Assembly (NCBI GenBank): GCA_005776365.1
Contig: SXPK01000186.1
Location: forward strand, 1 to 42,999
Direction: 5' to 3'
Origin: Planctomycetia bacterium
GTDB lineage: Bacteria > Planctomycetota > UBA1135 > UBA2386
Length of the DNA: 42,999 nucleotides
This document shows, piece by piece, positions 8,286 through 17,229 of this stretch (the stretch's first letter is position 1; the number at the start of each line of letters is the position of its first letter). The position numbers and the translations under genes were made by a program. The notes beneath the pieces are model-generated. The model was not told the origin of the DNA and made no database searches. It worked only from the letters and a program-made list of their open reading frames with translations.

Positions 8286-9413
8286 TCAGCCGCGCTTCTT
8301 TCGCCAGATCTCGAGCAGCTCACGCTCGCGCTCGGCCGCCAACCCGGTGCTGCGGAACGGTCGCTCGCCACGCTCCGTCTTGGCCCATTGCAAGGTGTCG
8401 CGGATCGTGTCGGCGAGCGGACGAAAGCGCATGCCTTCCTTGCGGGCGCGCGAGTTCGCGTAGACACGACGCCCATCGCGCGGAATCCACAGCGGCATCT
8501 GCATCCACGGACCGACCTTGTTCTCGGCGAGGAACTCCTCGTCGACCCAGGTCAGCGAGCCCGGCGTGCTCGTCGCGCACTTGCAGCCATAGAGGACCTC
8601 CTCCATCGTGACTACGCCGTCGTAGCCCACTGCGTTGAACACGCCGACGACTCGCCCTTCGACGCAGTGCAGCATCCAGTCCGCGAGGTCGCGCGCGTCG
8701 ATCATCTGCACCACGGCGTCGCGGTCGCCTGGCGCGAGGATCTCGCCGCCGCGGTCGATGCGCACCGGCCACCAGGTGAATCGATCACTGGTATCCCGCG
8801 GGCCGACGATCAGTCCCGGACGGATGTTGCAGACGCGGCCTGGCATCGCTTTTTCGGCGGCTTGCTCGCAGCGCGCTTTCATCGCGCCGTAGTTCGGCAC
8901 CGCCTCACGGATCGTGCGCGCCTTCTGCGCCTCCTCGTCGGAGATCGTCATCAGCGTCGCGTTCTCGTCGAGTTCCTGCTTCGAGTCGCCCGATTCTTCG
9001 TAGACCGAAACCGTGCTGACGAACACGTAGTGCTTCGCAGTCGCAGCGAACATCGAGGCGCTCTGCTCGACATGCGACGGAACGTAGCCCGACGTGTCGA
9101 CGACCACGTCGAACTCGCGGCCCTTCAGCGCCGACAGATCGCCGGTCTCTCGGTCGCCTTTCACGTGCTCGACCGTTGGAAACAGGTCGGCTCCGGTCTT
9201 GCCGCGATGGAACAGCGTGATCGAGTGGCCGCGCGCCAGCGCTGCGCCGACGAAGTGCGGCCCGAGGAAGCCGGTGCCTCCGAGCATCAGGATGCGCTGC
9301 GGCCCCGCGCCGGAAGCCGCTGTGCCTGCGGCAGCCAGTGTGTCGCAGAACGGCAAGGCGAGCCCCGCTGCGGACGCGCGGGCGAGGAAGGATCGTCGGG
9401 TCGGTTGGGCCAT
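8286..9413 (-). CDS. Tat-exported NAD-dependent epimerase/dehydratase-like protein
   Basis: A 375-residue extended short-chain dehydrogenase/reductase. The N-terminus carries a twin-arginine signal (TRRSFLARASAAGLALPF), so it is exported folded, presumably with its cofactor. The Rossmann motif is MLGGTGFLGPHFV (residues about 43-55). It also has DVVVDTSGY, VFVSTVSVYEE and a catalytic YxxxK (YGAMK). Sugar-nucleotide epimerases are normally cytosolic; Tat-exported versions of this family recur in Planctomycetota, where their substrate is unknown. A -10-like TAGAAC lies six bases upstream of the ATG. It converges on the HEAT operon with only six bases between. Confidence 0.88.
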   Translation of the reverse strand: MAQPTRRSFLARASAAGLALPFCDTLAAAGTAASGAGPQRILMLGGTGFLGPHFVGAALARGHSITLFHRGKTGADLFPTVEHVKGDRETGDLSALKGREFDVVVDTSGYVPSHVEQSASMFAATAKHYVFVSTVSVYEESGDSKQELDENATLMTISDEEAQKARTIREAVPNYGAMKARCEQAAEKAMPGRVCNIRPGLIVGPRDTSDRFTWWPVRIDRGGEILAPGDRDAVVQMIDARDLADWMLHCVEGRVVGVFNAVGYDGVVTMEEVLYGCKCATSTPGSLTWVDEEFLAENKVGPWMQMPLWIPRDGRRVYANSRARKEGMRFRPLADTIRDTLQWAKTERGERPFRSTGLAAERERELLEIWRKKRG

Positions 9414-9419
9414 CGGCGT

Positions 9420-9425
9420 GTTCTA
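9420..9425 (-). promoter_or_regulatory. -10-like element for the epimerase gene
   Basis: TAGAAC on the minus strand, six bases before the ATG at 9413; the predicted transcript is leaderless. No good -35 was found. Confidence 0.35.
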
Positions 9426-9515
9426 CGTCACCGACGCCGCGATGTTGGCGCGCACGCCAAATCTCCACGACGGTTGCCGAGATCGGGGTGCTGGTCCCAA
9501 CCAGAAGCGGCCCGA

Positions 9516-10847
9516 CTAGAAGAAGTCCAACTCGCCCGTGCTGTCTCCAAACGCTGTCGCGCGCAAGCCCATGTGCCGCATCACCGCGACGTAGAGATCC
9601 GCCATCGGCGTCTCCTTGGCGCAGACGAAGTGCTTGCCGCCGCTGTGCCCACCCGCCACCAAGACCGGAAGGTCCTCGTGGTTGTGCTGGTCGCCATCGC
9701 TGATGCCGCAGCCGTAGACCACCATCGTCTGGTCGATCAATCGGCCTGACTCACAACGCGAATCGACGAGCTTCTGCACGAAGGCGGCAAGCCGTTCGAT
9801 GTGGAACCGGTTGATCTTGCGGATGCCAGCGAGCTTCTGCGCGTCCTTGCCATGGTGGCTGAGGTCATGATGGCCCTCCGGAACGCCCAAGAACCGGTAG
9901 CTGCGGTTGCTGCCTCCGTTGCCGAGCATCATCGTCGCGACGCGCGTTTGGTCGGTTGCGAACGCGAGCGCGAGGATGTCATACATCGCGTCGAGTCGCG
10001 CCGCGAAATCGCCGCGCTCGGCCATCACGGAAGCGGGCACTGCCGGTGCTTCTTGCTGCGAGTTCTGTTCGCGCTCGATGCGACGCTCCAGGTCGCGCAC
10101 GCTGTCGAGATACTCCGCGAGCTTGCTGCGATCCCGACCTCCGAGTTCGCGGGCAAGGCTCTGCGCGTCCTTGCGAACGGCGTCGAGCAAGCTGCGGCGC
10201 GAAGCCCGCGCGGCGGCTTGCGCCTCTTGGTCCATCGCCGCATCGGGGTCGCCGAACAAACGCGCGAAGGCGGCTCGCGGCTCGGCTTCTTTGGCAACCG
10301 GCGTGCTCTTGCCTCGCCAACTGATGTTGTTGCTGTAGGCGCACGAGTAGCCCGAGTCGCATACGCCACCCGCAGCGCCGCGTTCCATTCCGAGTTCGAG
10401 CGACGGGAACCGCGTCTGCTCGCCCACCGCCGCCGCAAGCTCCTGGTCGATCGAGACGCCGGCCTCGATGTCTGCGCCGCCGGTTTTTCGCGGATGCGCG
10501 CACGTGAGGAACGAGGCCGCGGCGCGCGCATGGTCACCGGCACCGTCGCCGTGTGCGCGGCCGCCATCCAACGCAAGGCCGGAGATGACGGTCACGCGAT
10601 CCCGCACGGGATCGAGCGGCTCCAACAAGAACGGCAACTGGCCGAGCCGCCCTGGTGAGGCGGGGCGCCACTCATCCATCTTCTTGCCGTTGGGCGCGAA
10701 CACGAACAAGGCGCGACGCGGCGCGGCGATCCCGCGCGGTTCTAGTGCGCGCTCCATCGCGTCGAGGAAGGGCAACGCGAGCGCAGCACCGGCCCCGCGC
10801 AACACGGTGCGTCGACTCAGGCAGCGGTTTTGGAACATCGAGTTCAT
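9516..10847 (-). CDS. DUF1552 domain protein with Tat-type signal
   Basis: A 443-residue protein of the DUF1552 family, common in Planctomycetota and Myxococcota. The N-terminus is Tat-like (LSRRTVLRGAGAALALPFLD). Family features include RALFVFAPNGKKMDEWRP, LDGGRAHGDGAGDHARAAASFL, SIDQELAAAVG, YSNNISWRG and a C-terminal IDQTMVVYGCGISDGDQHNHEDLPVLVAG segment. The latter is reminiscent of alkaline-phosphatase-like DUF1501/1552 proteins, with histidines that could bind metal. Function is not established. It overlaps the upstream DUF1592-type gene by four bases, an arrangement typical of this pair, so the two are co-translated and probably act together. Confidence 0.92.
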   Translation of the reverse strand: MNSMFQNRCLSRRTVLRGAGAALALPFLDAMERALEPRGIAAPRRALFVFAPNGKKMDEWRPASPGRLGQLPFLLEPLDPVRDRVTVISGLALDGGRAHGDGAGDHARAAASFLTCAHPRKTGGADIEAGVSIDQELAAAVGEQTRFPSLELGMERGAAGGVCDSGYSCAYSNNISWRGKSTPVAKEAEPRAAFARLFGDPDAAMDQEAQAAARASRRSLLDAVRKDAQSLARELGGRDRSKLAEYLDSVRDLERRIEREQNSQQEAPAVPASVMAERGDFAARLDAMYDILALAFATDQTRVATMMLGNGGSNRSYRFLGVPEGHHDLSHHGKDAQKLAGIRKINRFHIERLAAFVQKLVDSRCESGRLIDQTMVVYGCGISDGDQHNHEDLPVLVAGGHSGGKHFVCAKETPMADLYVAVMRHMGLRATAFGDSTGELDFF

Positions 10848-13111
10848 CGAACTGTCTCCCGCATCAAGAACGCTTGGCTTTCGACGACGACGCTTACGAG
10901 ATCACGGATGCTCACCTTGCCCAACGTCGCCAGCCGATCGACAGCAGCGTCGAGCACGACGCGCTCGACCGGCGACGCGTCGCGGCCGACGCCATAGACG
11001 AAGAGCTTGCGCTGCAGTGCGCGCAAGAAGGTGGGGTCGTCGCGCAGCAACGCGCGCAGGCCTGCGACGCCGTCGACTCTGGCGCCGGACGGGAGTTCCG
11101 CGCTCGCGTCGATCGGTTGCCCCGCCACAGAATCGCGCAGTCGCCCCACCGCGTCGAACTGCTCGAGCGCGAGGCCATAGGCATCCATGCGAACATGGCA
11201 ACTCGCGCACTCGCTGCGCTCACGATGCGCCGCCAGCTGCGCGCGCAGACCCTGCGGCGTCGCAGCAGCGCCCTCATCAGCGAAGATGGCATTCCCCGGC
11301 GGCGGCGGCGGCGGCGCCTGGTCGAGCAGGTTCTCCAGCGTCCACTTGCCGCGCTTGACCGGCGACGTGCGCGTCGGATTCGAGGTGACGACAAGCCACG
11401 AAGCGTGGCCGAGAATGCCGCGGCGCACCGCCAATTGGCCGTCTAGCTGCACGCGCTCATGCGTGGCGTCGAACTCACCCGCGATGCCATAGAAACTCGC
11501 CAACGCCGCGTCCACGTGCGTGAAATCCGCGTCCAACAGTTCCCGCGCATCGCGAGCTTCGCGCAGCACGGCGAGGAACAACAACTCCGTCTCCCGTCGC
11601 ATCGACGCACGCAGGCTGTCGTCAAGACGAGGGAACAGCGAAGGGTCCGGCATGCGCGCCTCGAGCGATCGCAATTCGAGCCATTGCGCCGCGAAGTCCG
11701 AGGCAAGCCGGTCCGCGCGCGCGTCCGACAGCATGCGAGCAACCTGGGCCTTGCGCCCCGCCGCGGTGCTCAGTTCGCCGCGCCGCGCAGCCGCCAGCAG
11801 TTCCTCGTCCGGGCAACTGCTCCACAAGAAGAACGACAACCGTGAAGCGAGCGCTTCGGCTGGCACGGCTTCCACGCCATCCACCGCGGCGCGCGTCGAC
11901 GGCGCCTCGATGCGGAACAAGAACCGCGGCGATGCGAGCGCCGCAGCCAGCAGATCAGCGAGCGACTCGGATCGCGACCCGCCCGCCTTGTGCCGCCTTG
12001 TCGCCACGGCCGCCAATTCGCGCACGGCCTCGGGTTTCGCAGTCCCGCGCCAAACGCTCGCCGCGATCGTTCGCGCGACGAGATCGAATGGCTTGTCGTC
12101 GAGTCCTTCCAGCCATCGTTGTTGCGGCGGGATCGTGCGCGATTCGAACGGGCCTTCGATCACGACGCGATCGAGCAGCAGATTGCGATCGCGCATGGCC
12201 GGATCGGGATGATCTGGATCCCAGTGATCGTTGATGAAGGCGATCTCGATGCGATGCCGGCCCTTGCCCACGGGCAAAGTGATCGTCTCCGGTCGCAACT
12301 CGCGCTGGTGCACATCGACTACCGCGAGCTCCCTGCCATCCAGGCGAACGCTGAGCCGAGCCGGCTCATCACCCGCTGGCGTCGCGCCGGCATGCACGGT
12401 GATCCGACACGTGCCGCTCCGTGCGATGTCGAAGGCGCTGCCCAATGTCGCATTGGTGTAGAGATTGGCGATGTCCGAGTTCGCGTCGAACCCTGGGCCG
12501 TCGACGAGATCCATGGACTCGCCTTCGATCGTGCTCATGGCTGGCGTCGCGCTTTCGTCGAAAAAAACCTGCGACGCAACGTCTTCAGCTGCGGCAAGGT
12601 AGGCCTCGAGCCGCAGCGTCGAGAAGGAGAGCGCATCTCCGATCGAGTCAAATCCGTAACCGAGATCGTCGGCGGGGAACGCCGTCGACTTCTCGGTCGC
12701 AACCCCAAACAGATCCTCGATGCAGCGGTCCCATTGGGTCTGCGACAACCTTCGCACGGTCACCCGCCCCGGTCGGGGCCGTAGTTTCGCCGCTTCTTGC
12801 ACGAGGAGCGCATCGCATGCCGAAATCAGCGCCGCACGATCCGCTGGAGTGATCTGGTCTGCATCCGCAGGCGGCATCTCGCTGGCGCGCACGCGATCGC
12901 GGACCTTGCTGAGGGCGATGAGCCTGGTCTGCAAGTCCGCATTTGCCACGGCCTTGAGGTCGAGCGCCCCCTTGGTCGCATCGCCGCCGTGACAGTCGAC
13001 GCACGATCGCTCGAATGTCGCGTGCATCGGCTCGGACCATGGCCCTTGCGCGGCTGCGGCTGTTGCGCTGAACGCGAGCGCAAGACCGGCGATGACATCG
13101 GGATGACGCAC
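10844..13111 (-). CDS. DUF1587/1592/1588/1585 cytochrome-type protein
   Basis: About 755 residues, exported by a Sec signal (VRHPDVIAGLALAFSATAAAAQ). Domains in order: an N-terminal haem-c-like module with CVDCHGG; DUF1587 (VRRLSQTQWDRCIEDLFG); a beta-sandwich region (about 200-320) resembling a carbohydrate-binding fold; DUF1592 (LASRLSFFLWSSCPDEELL); DUF1588 with a second CxxCH (CASCHVRMDAYGLALEQFD); and DUF1585 (ALQRKLFVYGVGRDASPVER). Together these form a large extracytoplasmic redox protein of unknown substrate. I choose a GTG start at 13111: the signal then begins at once and TACTCT lies seven bases upstream. An ATG at 13150 would add 13 polar residues. It overlaps the DUF1552 gene. Confidence 0.9.
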   Translation of the reverse strand: MRHPDVIAGLALAFSATAAAAQGPWSEPMHATFERSCVDCHGGDATKGALDLKAVANADLQTRLIALSKVRDRVRASEMPPADADQITPADRAALISACDALLVQEAAKLRPRPGRVTVRRLSQTQWDRCIEDLFGVATEKSTAFPADDLGYGFDSIGDALSFSTLRLEAYLAAAEDVASQVFFDESATPAMSTIEGESMDLVDGPGFDANSDIANLYTNATLGSAFDIARSGTCRITVHAGATPAGDEPARLSVRLDGRELAVVDVHQRELRPETITLPVGKGRHRIEIAFINDHWDPDHPDPAMRDRNLLLDRVVIEGPFESRTIPPQQRWLEGLDDKPFDLVARTIAASVWRGTAKPEAVRELAAVATRRHKAGGSRSESLADLLAAALASPRFLFRIEAPSTRAAVDGVEAVPAEALASRLSFFLWSSCPDEELLAAARRGELSTAAGRKAQVARMLSDARADRLASDFAAQWLELRSLEARMPDPSLFPRLDDSLRASMRRETELLFLAVLREARDARELLDADFTHVDAALASFYGIAGEFDATHERVQLDGQLAVRRGILGHASWLVVTSNPTRTSPVKRGKWTLENLLDQAPPPPPPGNAIFADEGAAATPQGLRAQLAAHRERSECASCHVRMDAYGLALEQFDAVGRLRDSVAGQPIDASAELPSGARVDGVAGLRALLRDDPTFLRALQRKLFVYGVGRDASPVERVVLDAAVDRLATLGKVSIRDLVSVVVESQAFLMRETVR

Positions 13112-13118
13112 GGATTGG

Positions 13119-13124
13119 AGAGTA
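13119..13124 (-). promoter_or_regulatory. -10-like element supporting the GTG start at 13111
   Basis: TACTCT on the minus strand, seven bases before GTG 13111; the transcript would be leaderless. Confidence 0.35.
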
Positions 13125-13206
13125 ACAGGCGGATGACCGCGCAGTGACATTCGCGGCGACGCAGCGGCTTAGCAGTGCGTTCTCAGAAACGCCAAGAACG
13201 CACACC

Positions 13207-14322
13207 ATGCAACGTCGACTCCTCCCCCTCCTGTTCCTATCCGCCACGTCCGCCGCGCAGAACTACCTCTACCTGCCTGCGTCCACGTCGCCCAACGTCG
13301 TCGAATCGTCGAGCTACAACCTCCGGCCGTTCATGCAGACGAATAGCCGCGTGCAATTGTTTTACAGCGCGACCGAAGTCGGCGGCTCGCTGTTCACCGC
13401 CAACGCGTTGTCGTTTCGTTATGACGGCCCGATCCCGCAGGTCGGCGCGCCGGGCCCATTCTCCGTGCAACGCCTGCGCGTGCACGTCGGCACGACGCAG
13501 ATCGCGCAACCGACGGCCTCGTTCGGCGCCAACCTCTCGCAAGCGCTGACCACCGTGCACGACGCGGCCTTTTCCTATCTGCCCGACCCGGGCTCGGCAT
13601 TCCCGCATCCGTGGGAAGTGCCGAACACGTCGATGCGGATTCCATTCAACGCACCGCTGGGCGTCGCGATTCCTGCCGGCGGCTTTTTCGTCGTCGACGT
13701 GCAGATGGAAGGCAACAACATCGCCAACTTCGGTTTCTCGCACGCAATCCTCGACGGCTTCATGGCCACCGGAGGCGTCGCGAACGGCACGACGAGCAAT
13801 TTCGGTCAGGGCTGCAACGCCGCCATCGGTGCGCCAGCAGCGACGATCAGCACGACGGGCACGCACGCGCCCGGCGCTGCGCACTTCGTGTCGGGCCAGA
13901 ACCTCGGCGCCAGCACGATCGCGCTGCTCGTGCTTTCAGGCAGCAACACAACGAGCCAATACGGCCTGCTGCCCTTCAATCTGCCCACCACCAACTGCAA
14001 CCTCTACACCGAGACCGAACTCAGCTTCGTGATGTTCACGGATGCGAGCGGCGCGATCGCGCCAAACGCGCAAATGGGCGCGATCTCCGTGCCGGCCGAC
14101 CCTGCATTCGCCGGCGTCACGATCTACGAGCAGTTCGTCTCGCTGGTGCAATCCGCGAATCCATTCGGCTTCGTGCTCAGTGACGCGCGCGCGATCACCC
14201 TCGGCTCCTTCACGGCGCCATCGCTCGGGGTCTACACGGTCTCGCACGGCGCCGACGCGAACGCGGCGACCGCGGACAAGGTCGAGCCGTTCGGCTACGC
14301 TCTGCGGATTCAGTTGAACTGA
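13207..14322 (+). CDS. Secreted protein of unknown function
   Basis: A 371-residue protein with a short signal peptide (MQRRLLPLLFLSATSAAQ). The rest is Ser/Thr/Asn-rich with alternating hydrophobics, as expected of an extracellular beta-rich fold: LPASTSPNVVES, LFYSATEVGGSLF, IPAGGFFVVDVQMEGNN, LYTETELSFVMF. There are only two cysteines and no catalytic motif I can name. It resembles the large unclassified secreted proteins of marine Planctomycetota. The upstream gene diverges from it. The two-component genes begin ten bases downstream, so co-transcription is possible. Confidence 0.7.
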   Translation: MQRRLLPLLFLSATSAAQNYLYLPASTSPNVVESSSYNLRPFMQTNSRVQLFYSATEVGGSLFTANALSFRYDGPIPQVGAPGPFSVQRLRVHVGTTQIAQPTASFGANLSQALTTVHDAAFSYLPDPGSAFPHPWEVPNTSMRIPFNAPLGVAIPAGGFFVVDVQMEGNNIANFGFSHAILDGFMATGGVANGTTSNFGQGCNAAIGAPAATISTTGTHAPGAAHFVSGQNLGASTIALLVLSGSNTTSQYGLLPFNLPTTNCNLYTETELSFVMFTDASGAIAPNAQMGAISVPADPAFAGVTIYEQFVSLVQSANPFGFVLSDARAITLGSFTAPSLGVYTVSHGADANAATADKVEPFGYALRIQLN

Positions 14323-14332
14323 AGCCCCGCCG

Positions 14333-15364
14333 TTGACCCGCAAAGGCCCGCTCCTCACTGCCTGCTTCCTCGTCGCCAACCTCGCGCTCGTTGCTTGGTG
14401 GACATGGTTCCAGGTCGCGCAGGCAACCGCGCTGCAAGATGCGGGTCAGTTCCTCGCCCGTGGCGAAGTCGATGCCGCGGCGCGCGCACTCGGCGCGACG
14501 GACGCACAGACGCTGCCCGAGCTTGCCGCGGCGCGCCGGCGCATGTTCTTGAGCGAGGGCTTGGCATTCACTGCCGTGCTCGCGCTGGCTGGCTTCGGCG
14601 TCCTGACTCTGTTGCGCCGTGAAGCGAAGCTCCGCGCCGACCAGGATCGATTCCTCGCCGGCGCGACGCACGAACTGAAGACGCCGCTCGCAACCATCCA
14701 ACTGCTGCTGGAGTCGTTGCGCGACGAGCGATTGCCGCAGGAGAAGCGCGACCGCTACCTGCAAAGCGGCCTGCTCGAGGGCCAGCGACTCGAATACGGG
14801 CTGACGAACCTGCTGACTGCGGCCGGCCTCCGCAGTGCTGGCGCGCGGCGCAGCACAAAGAGCGAAGCCGACCTCGCCGACGACGTGCGGCGTTCGATGC
14901 ACAAGCTGCAGGCCCGCGCCGAAGCCGCCGGAATTCGACTCTGCGAGGATCGCGTGAGCGCCGTGCGCATGCTGCGCGATCCCGAGGCAATGCACCTGGT
15001 GCTGCACAACCTGATCGACAACGCGATCAAGTACTCGATCCGCGGCGGCCGTGTGATGGTGTCGCTGCGCGAAGAGGCCAATGCAGCCGTCCTCGTCGTG
15101 CGCGACGAGGGCCTGGGGATGGACGATGAAGCGCTCACGAATGCCTTCGTTCCATTCTGGCGCGGCCGTGACTCTGGCACTGGCGGCACGGGACTCGGGC
15201 TGTTCCTCGTGCGCGGGCTCGTCGAATCGCATGGCGGCACGGTCGCGGCGGCAAGCGAGGGTCTTGGCAAGGGTGCGACGGTAACGGTTCGCATGCCGCG
15301 CCGCAGTTCCACGCCCATGCCTTCGCCGCGCACGAATGCCGCGCCCGACGAGGGCCGCGCATGA
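14333..15364 (+). CDS. Two-component sensor histidine kinase
   Basis: A 343-residue inner-membrane kinase. Two helices (residues about 6-28 and 75-96) flank a sensor segment of only about 45 residues outside the membrane. The HisKA H-box is GATHELKTPL with phospho-acceptor His113. The ATPase domain has N-box LHNLIDNAIKYS, G1 VRDEGLGMD, F-box FVPFWRG and G2 GGTGLGLFLVRGL. The only in-frame start near the N-terminus is a TTG at 14333, ten bases after the previous stop. Its end overlaps the response-regulator ATG, so the two are translationally coupled. The signal sensed cannot be read from the short sensor domain. Confidence 0.92.
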   Translation: MTRKGPLLTACFLVANLALVAWWTWFQVAQATALQDAGQFLARGEVDAAARALGATDAQTLPELAAARRRMFLSEGLAFTAVLALAGFGVLTLLRREAKLRADQDRFLAGATHELKTPLATIQLLLESLRDERLPQEKRDRYLQSGLLEGQRLEYGLTNLLTAAGLRSAGARRSTKSEADLADDVRRSMHKLQARAEAAGIRLCEDRVSAVRMLRDPEAMHLVLHNLIDNAIKYSIRGGRVMVSLREEANAAVLVVRDEGLGMDDEALTNAFVPFWRGRDSGTGGTGLGLFLVRGLVESHGGTVAAASEGLGKGATVTVRMPRRSSTPMPSPRTNAAPDEGRA

Positions 15365-16047
15365 GTCGCTGGATCCTGGTCGTCGAGGACGAACCAGTTC
15401 TCGGCGAGTTGCTCGTCGACAACCTGCAGCTCGAGTCCTACCACGCGGAGCTGGTGCGAAGCGGAGCAGACGCGCTGACGCGCATGGAGAAAGGCGGCAT
15501 CGATCTGCTGCTGCTCGACGTGATGCTGCCGGGCTGCGACGGCTTCACCGTGTTGCACCGACTGCGGCAGCGCGGCGACACGACGCCAGTACTGATCCTC
15601 AGTGCCCGCAGCGCCGACCACGACAAGATCCGCGGCCTCGAGCTGGAGGCCGACGATTACCTGACCAAGCCCTTCAATCTGCGCGAACTGCTGTTGCGGG
15701 TCGACGCGCTGCTGCGGCGCACGAACGCACCGAAGCCAGGCGCAGACACACTTTCGTTCGGCGGCAACTCGATCGACTTTCGCGCCATGCGCGCGACGAC
15801 ATGGTCCGGCGAGGACCTCGAGCTCACGGCGACCGAAGTAAGGCTGGTCAAGCTGATGTCGGCGCATGCCGGCACCGTCGTCAGCCGCAAGATCGTAGTC
15901 GAACATCTATTCGGCAGCTCCGCGCCATTGACGGTGCGCACGCTCGACAACGTCGTGTTGAGGCTGCGAAAGCTGTTCGAGCGCAACCCGGCTGAACCGA
16001 AGCACCTTCACACCGTGCGCGGACTCGGGCTTCGGTTCGATCCCTAG
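15361..16047 (+). CDS. OmpR/PhoB-family response regulator
   Basis: A 228-residue DNA-binding regulator. The receiver domain has acidic pocket VVEDEP, phospho-acceptor Asp53 (LLLDVMLPGCDG), a switch serine in LILSAR and Lys103 in LTKPF. The winged-helix output domain (about 130-228) contains LELTATEVRLVKLM, VVSRKIVVEHLFG, VRTLDNVVLRLRKLF and the terminal HTVRGLGLRF. It overlaps the kinase gene by four bases and is its obvious partner. No target can be named from this window. Confidence 0.94.
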   Translation: MSRWILVVEDEPVLGELLVDNLQLESYHAELVRSGADALTRMEKGGIDLLLLDVMLPGCDGFTVLHRLRQRGDTTPVLILSARSADHDKIRGLELEADDYLTKPFNLRELLLRVDALLRRTNAPKPGADTLSFGGNSIDFRAMRATTWSGEDLELTATEVRLVKLMSAHAGTVVSRKIVVEHLFGSSAPLTVRTLDNVVLRLRKLFERNPAEPKHLHTVRGLGLRFDP

Positions 16048-16150
16048 CCGCGGATGCTGCGACAGATGGCGAAGGGCGAGGGCCACAGGGCGCGCTCGCG
16101 CCATCGGCTCGGCATTCCGTCGGAACCGAGACACGCGCACCCTGCGGGAG

Positions 16151-16156
16151 TAGAAC
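16151..16156 (+). promoter_or_regulatory. -10-like element upstream of the 16171 gene
   Basis: TAGAAC, 14 bases before the ATG at 16171, in the 123-base gap after the response regulator. It marks a new transcription unit with a very short leader. Confidence 0.35.
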
Positions 16157-16170
16157 TCCTGCCCCAAATC

Positions 16171-17178
16171 ATGAAGCCGCTCTACGTCTCGTCCTTGTTT
16201 CCGTCCCTCCTGTTGCTCGCGCCGCTCGCTGCCCAGGACGCCATCCAGCTCCAGCCGCCCAAGTCCGGCAAGATCGCATTCGTCCAGCTCGGCAAGCAGG
16301 AGCAGAACATCAATGCCGGCGGCCAGGAGATGAATGTCACCCAGGAGATGACGCACCACTTCACCATCGAAGTGACCGGCGTCGCCGACAACGGGACGCG
16401 GACCTTCACCGTCACGATCGAGCGCATCAACGGCAAGCTCGACATCCCGATGGCCGGCGAGATCGAGTTCGACTCGGCGGCGAAGGCCGACGGAGCGACC
16501 GAGGAGGAAGGCGAGGACGGCCCGATGGGCGGCATGGGCCTTCCGAGCGGCACCAAGATTTCGGCGGGTCTGCGCGAGCTCGCGGGCAAGTCGTTCACGA
16601 CGGAAGTCAGCGCCGATGGAACGATCGTGGGCATTGCTGGCTTCGACGAAGCGCGCAAGGCGGCGAAGCAAGCGTTCGGCGGCCCGGCCGCGCAGATGAT
16701 GGAAGGCGCATTTGCGGACCGCGGCCTCCAAGGCCTCGTCCGCGGCGCGATCGGTCATTTGCCGAAAGAAGCCGTTTCGGCCGGAAGCGAATGGGAGACG
16801 AAGAACGACGTCGGCGGCCAACTCCCCATGGAGCAGTCGCTCAAGATCACGGTCGCCAAGCTCGACGCGGCCACTGCCGAGTTGACCTACGCTGGTGAGT
16901 CCAAGGTCAAAGAGGGTGCGCGCATGCCGATGCCGGGCGCCGAGGTCGAGGGCGGCAAGGTCGAAGGCAAAGCGACGATCTCGCGCGCGGACGGCTTCAC
17001 CATCCATTCGAAGATCAGCAGTGGCATGTCGATTTTCGCCGAGAACGAGATGGTCGGCGAGATGACGATCGAGATGAAGATGACGTCGGAGACCAAGCGG
17101 GCGGATGCAGCAAAGGCGGAGCCGAAGCAGGACGAGGCGCAGAAGGAGCCCGCGAAGACGCCCGAAGCTGGCAAGTGA
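16171..17178 (+). CDS. Secreted DUF6263-like protein
   Basis: A 335-residue exported protein starting at ATG 16171 with signal MKPLYVSSLFPSLLLLAPLAAQ. The mature part is beta-rich with recurring two-strand patterns (HHFTIEVTGVADNGTRTFTVTIERI, SFTTEVSADGTIVGIAGF, SLKITVAKLDAATAELTYAG, GKATISRADGFTIHSKIS). This resembles the DUF6263-type secreted proteins of Planctomycetota. The C-terminal 30 residues are a charged low-complexity tail (Lys/Glu/Ala/Pro). There is no cysteine and no catalytic motif. Family assignment is by overall pattern only. Confidence 0.65.
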   Translation: MKPLYVSSLFPSLLLLAPLAAQDAIQLQPPKSGKIAFVQLGKQEQNINAGGQEMNVTQEMTHHFTIEVTGVADNGTRTFTVTIERINGKLDIPMAGEIEFDSAAKADGATEEEGEDGPMGGMGLPSGTKISAGLRELAGKSFTTEVSADGTIVGIAGFDEARKAAKQAFGGPAAQMMEGAFADRGLQGLVRGAIGHLPKEAVSAGSEWETKNDVGGQLPMEQSLKITVAKLDAATAELTYAGESKVKEGARMPMPGAEVEGGKVEGKATISRADGFTIHSKISSGMSIFAENEMVGEMTIEMKMTSETKRADAAKAEPKQDEAQKEPAKTPEAGK

Positions 17179-17195
17179 GCGCGCCTGGATCGGTC

Positions 17196-17218
17196 GCGGG
17201 CGCCATCGTGGCGCCCGC
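17196..17218. terminator. Perfect hairpin between convergent genes
   Basis: GCGGGCGCCA (17196-17205) and TGGCGCCCGC (17209-17218) form a ten-base perfect stem with a three-base TCG loop, in the 51-base gap between two convergent genes (ends at 17178 and 17230). There is no U-tract on either side. A bidirectional transcription stop is the likely role. Confidence 0.6.
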
Positions 17219-17229
17219 CGCGCGGCGAC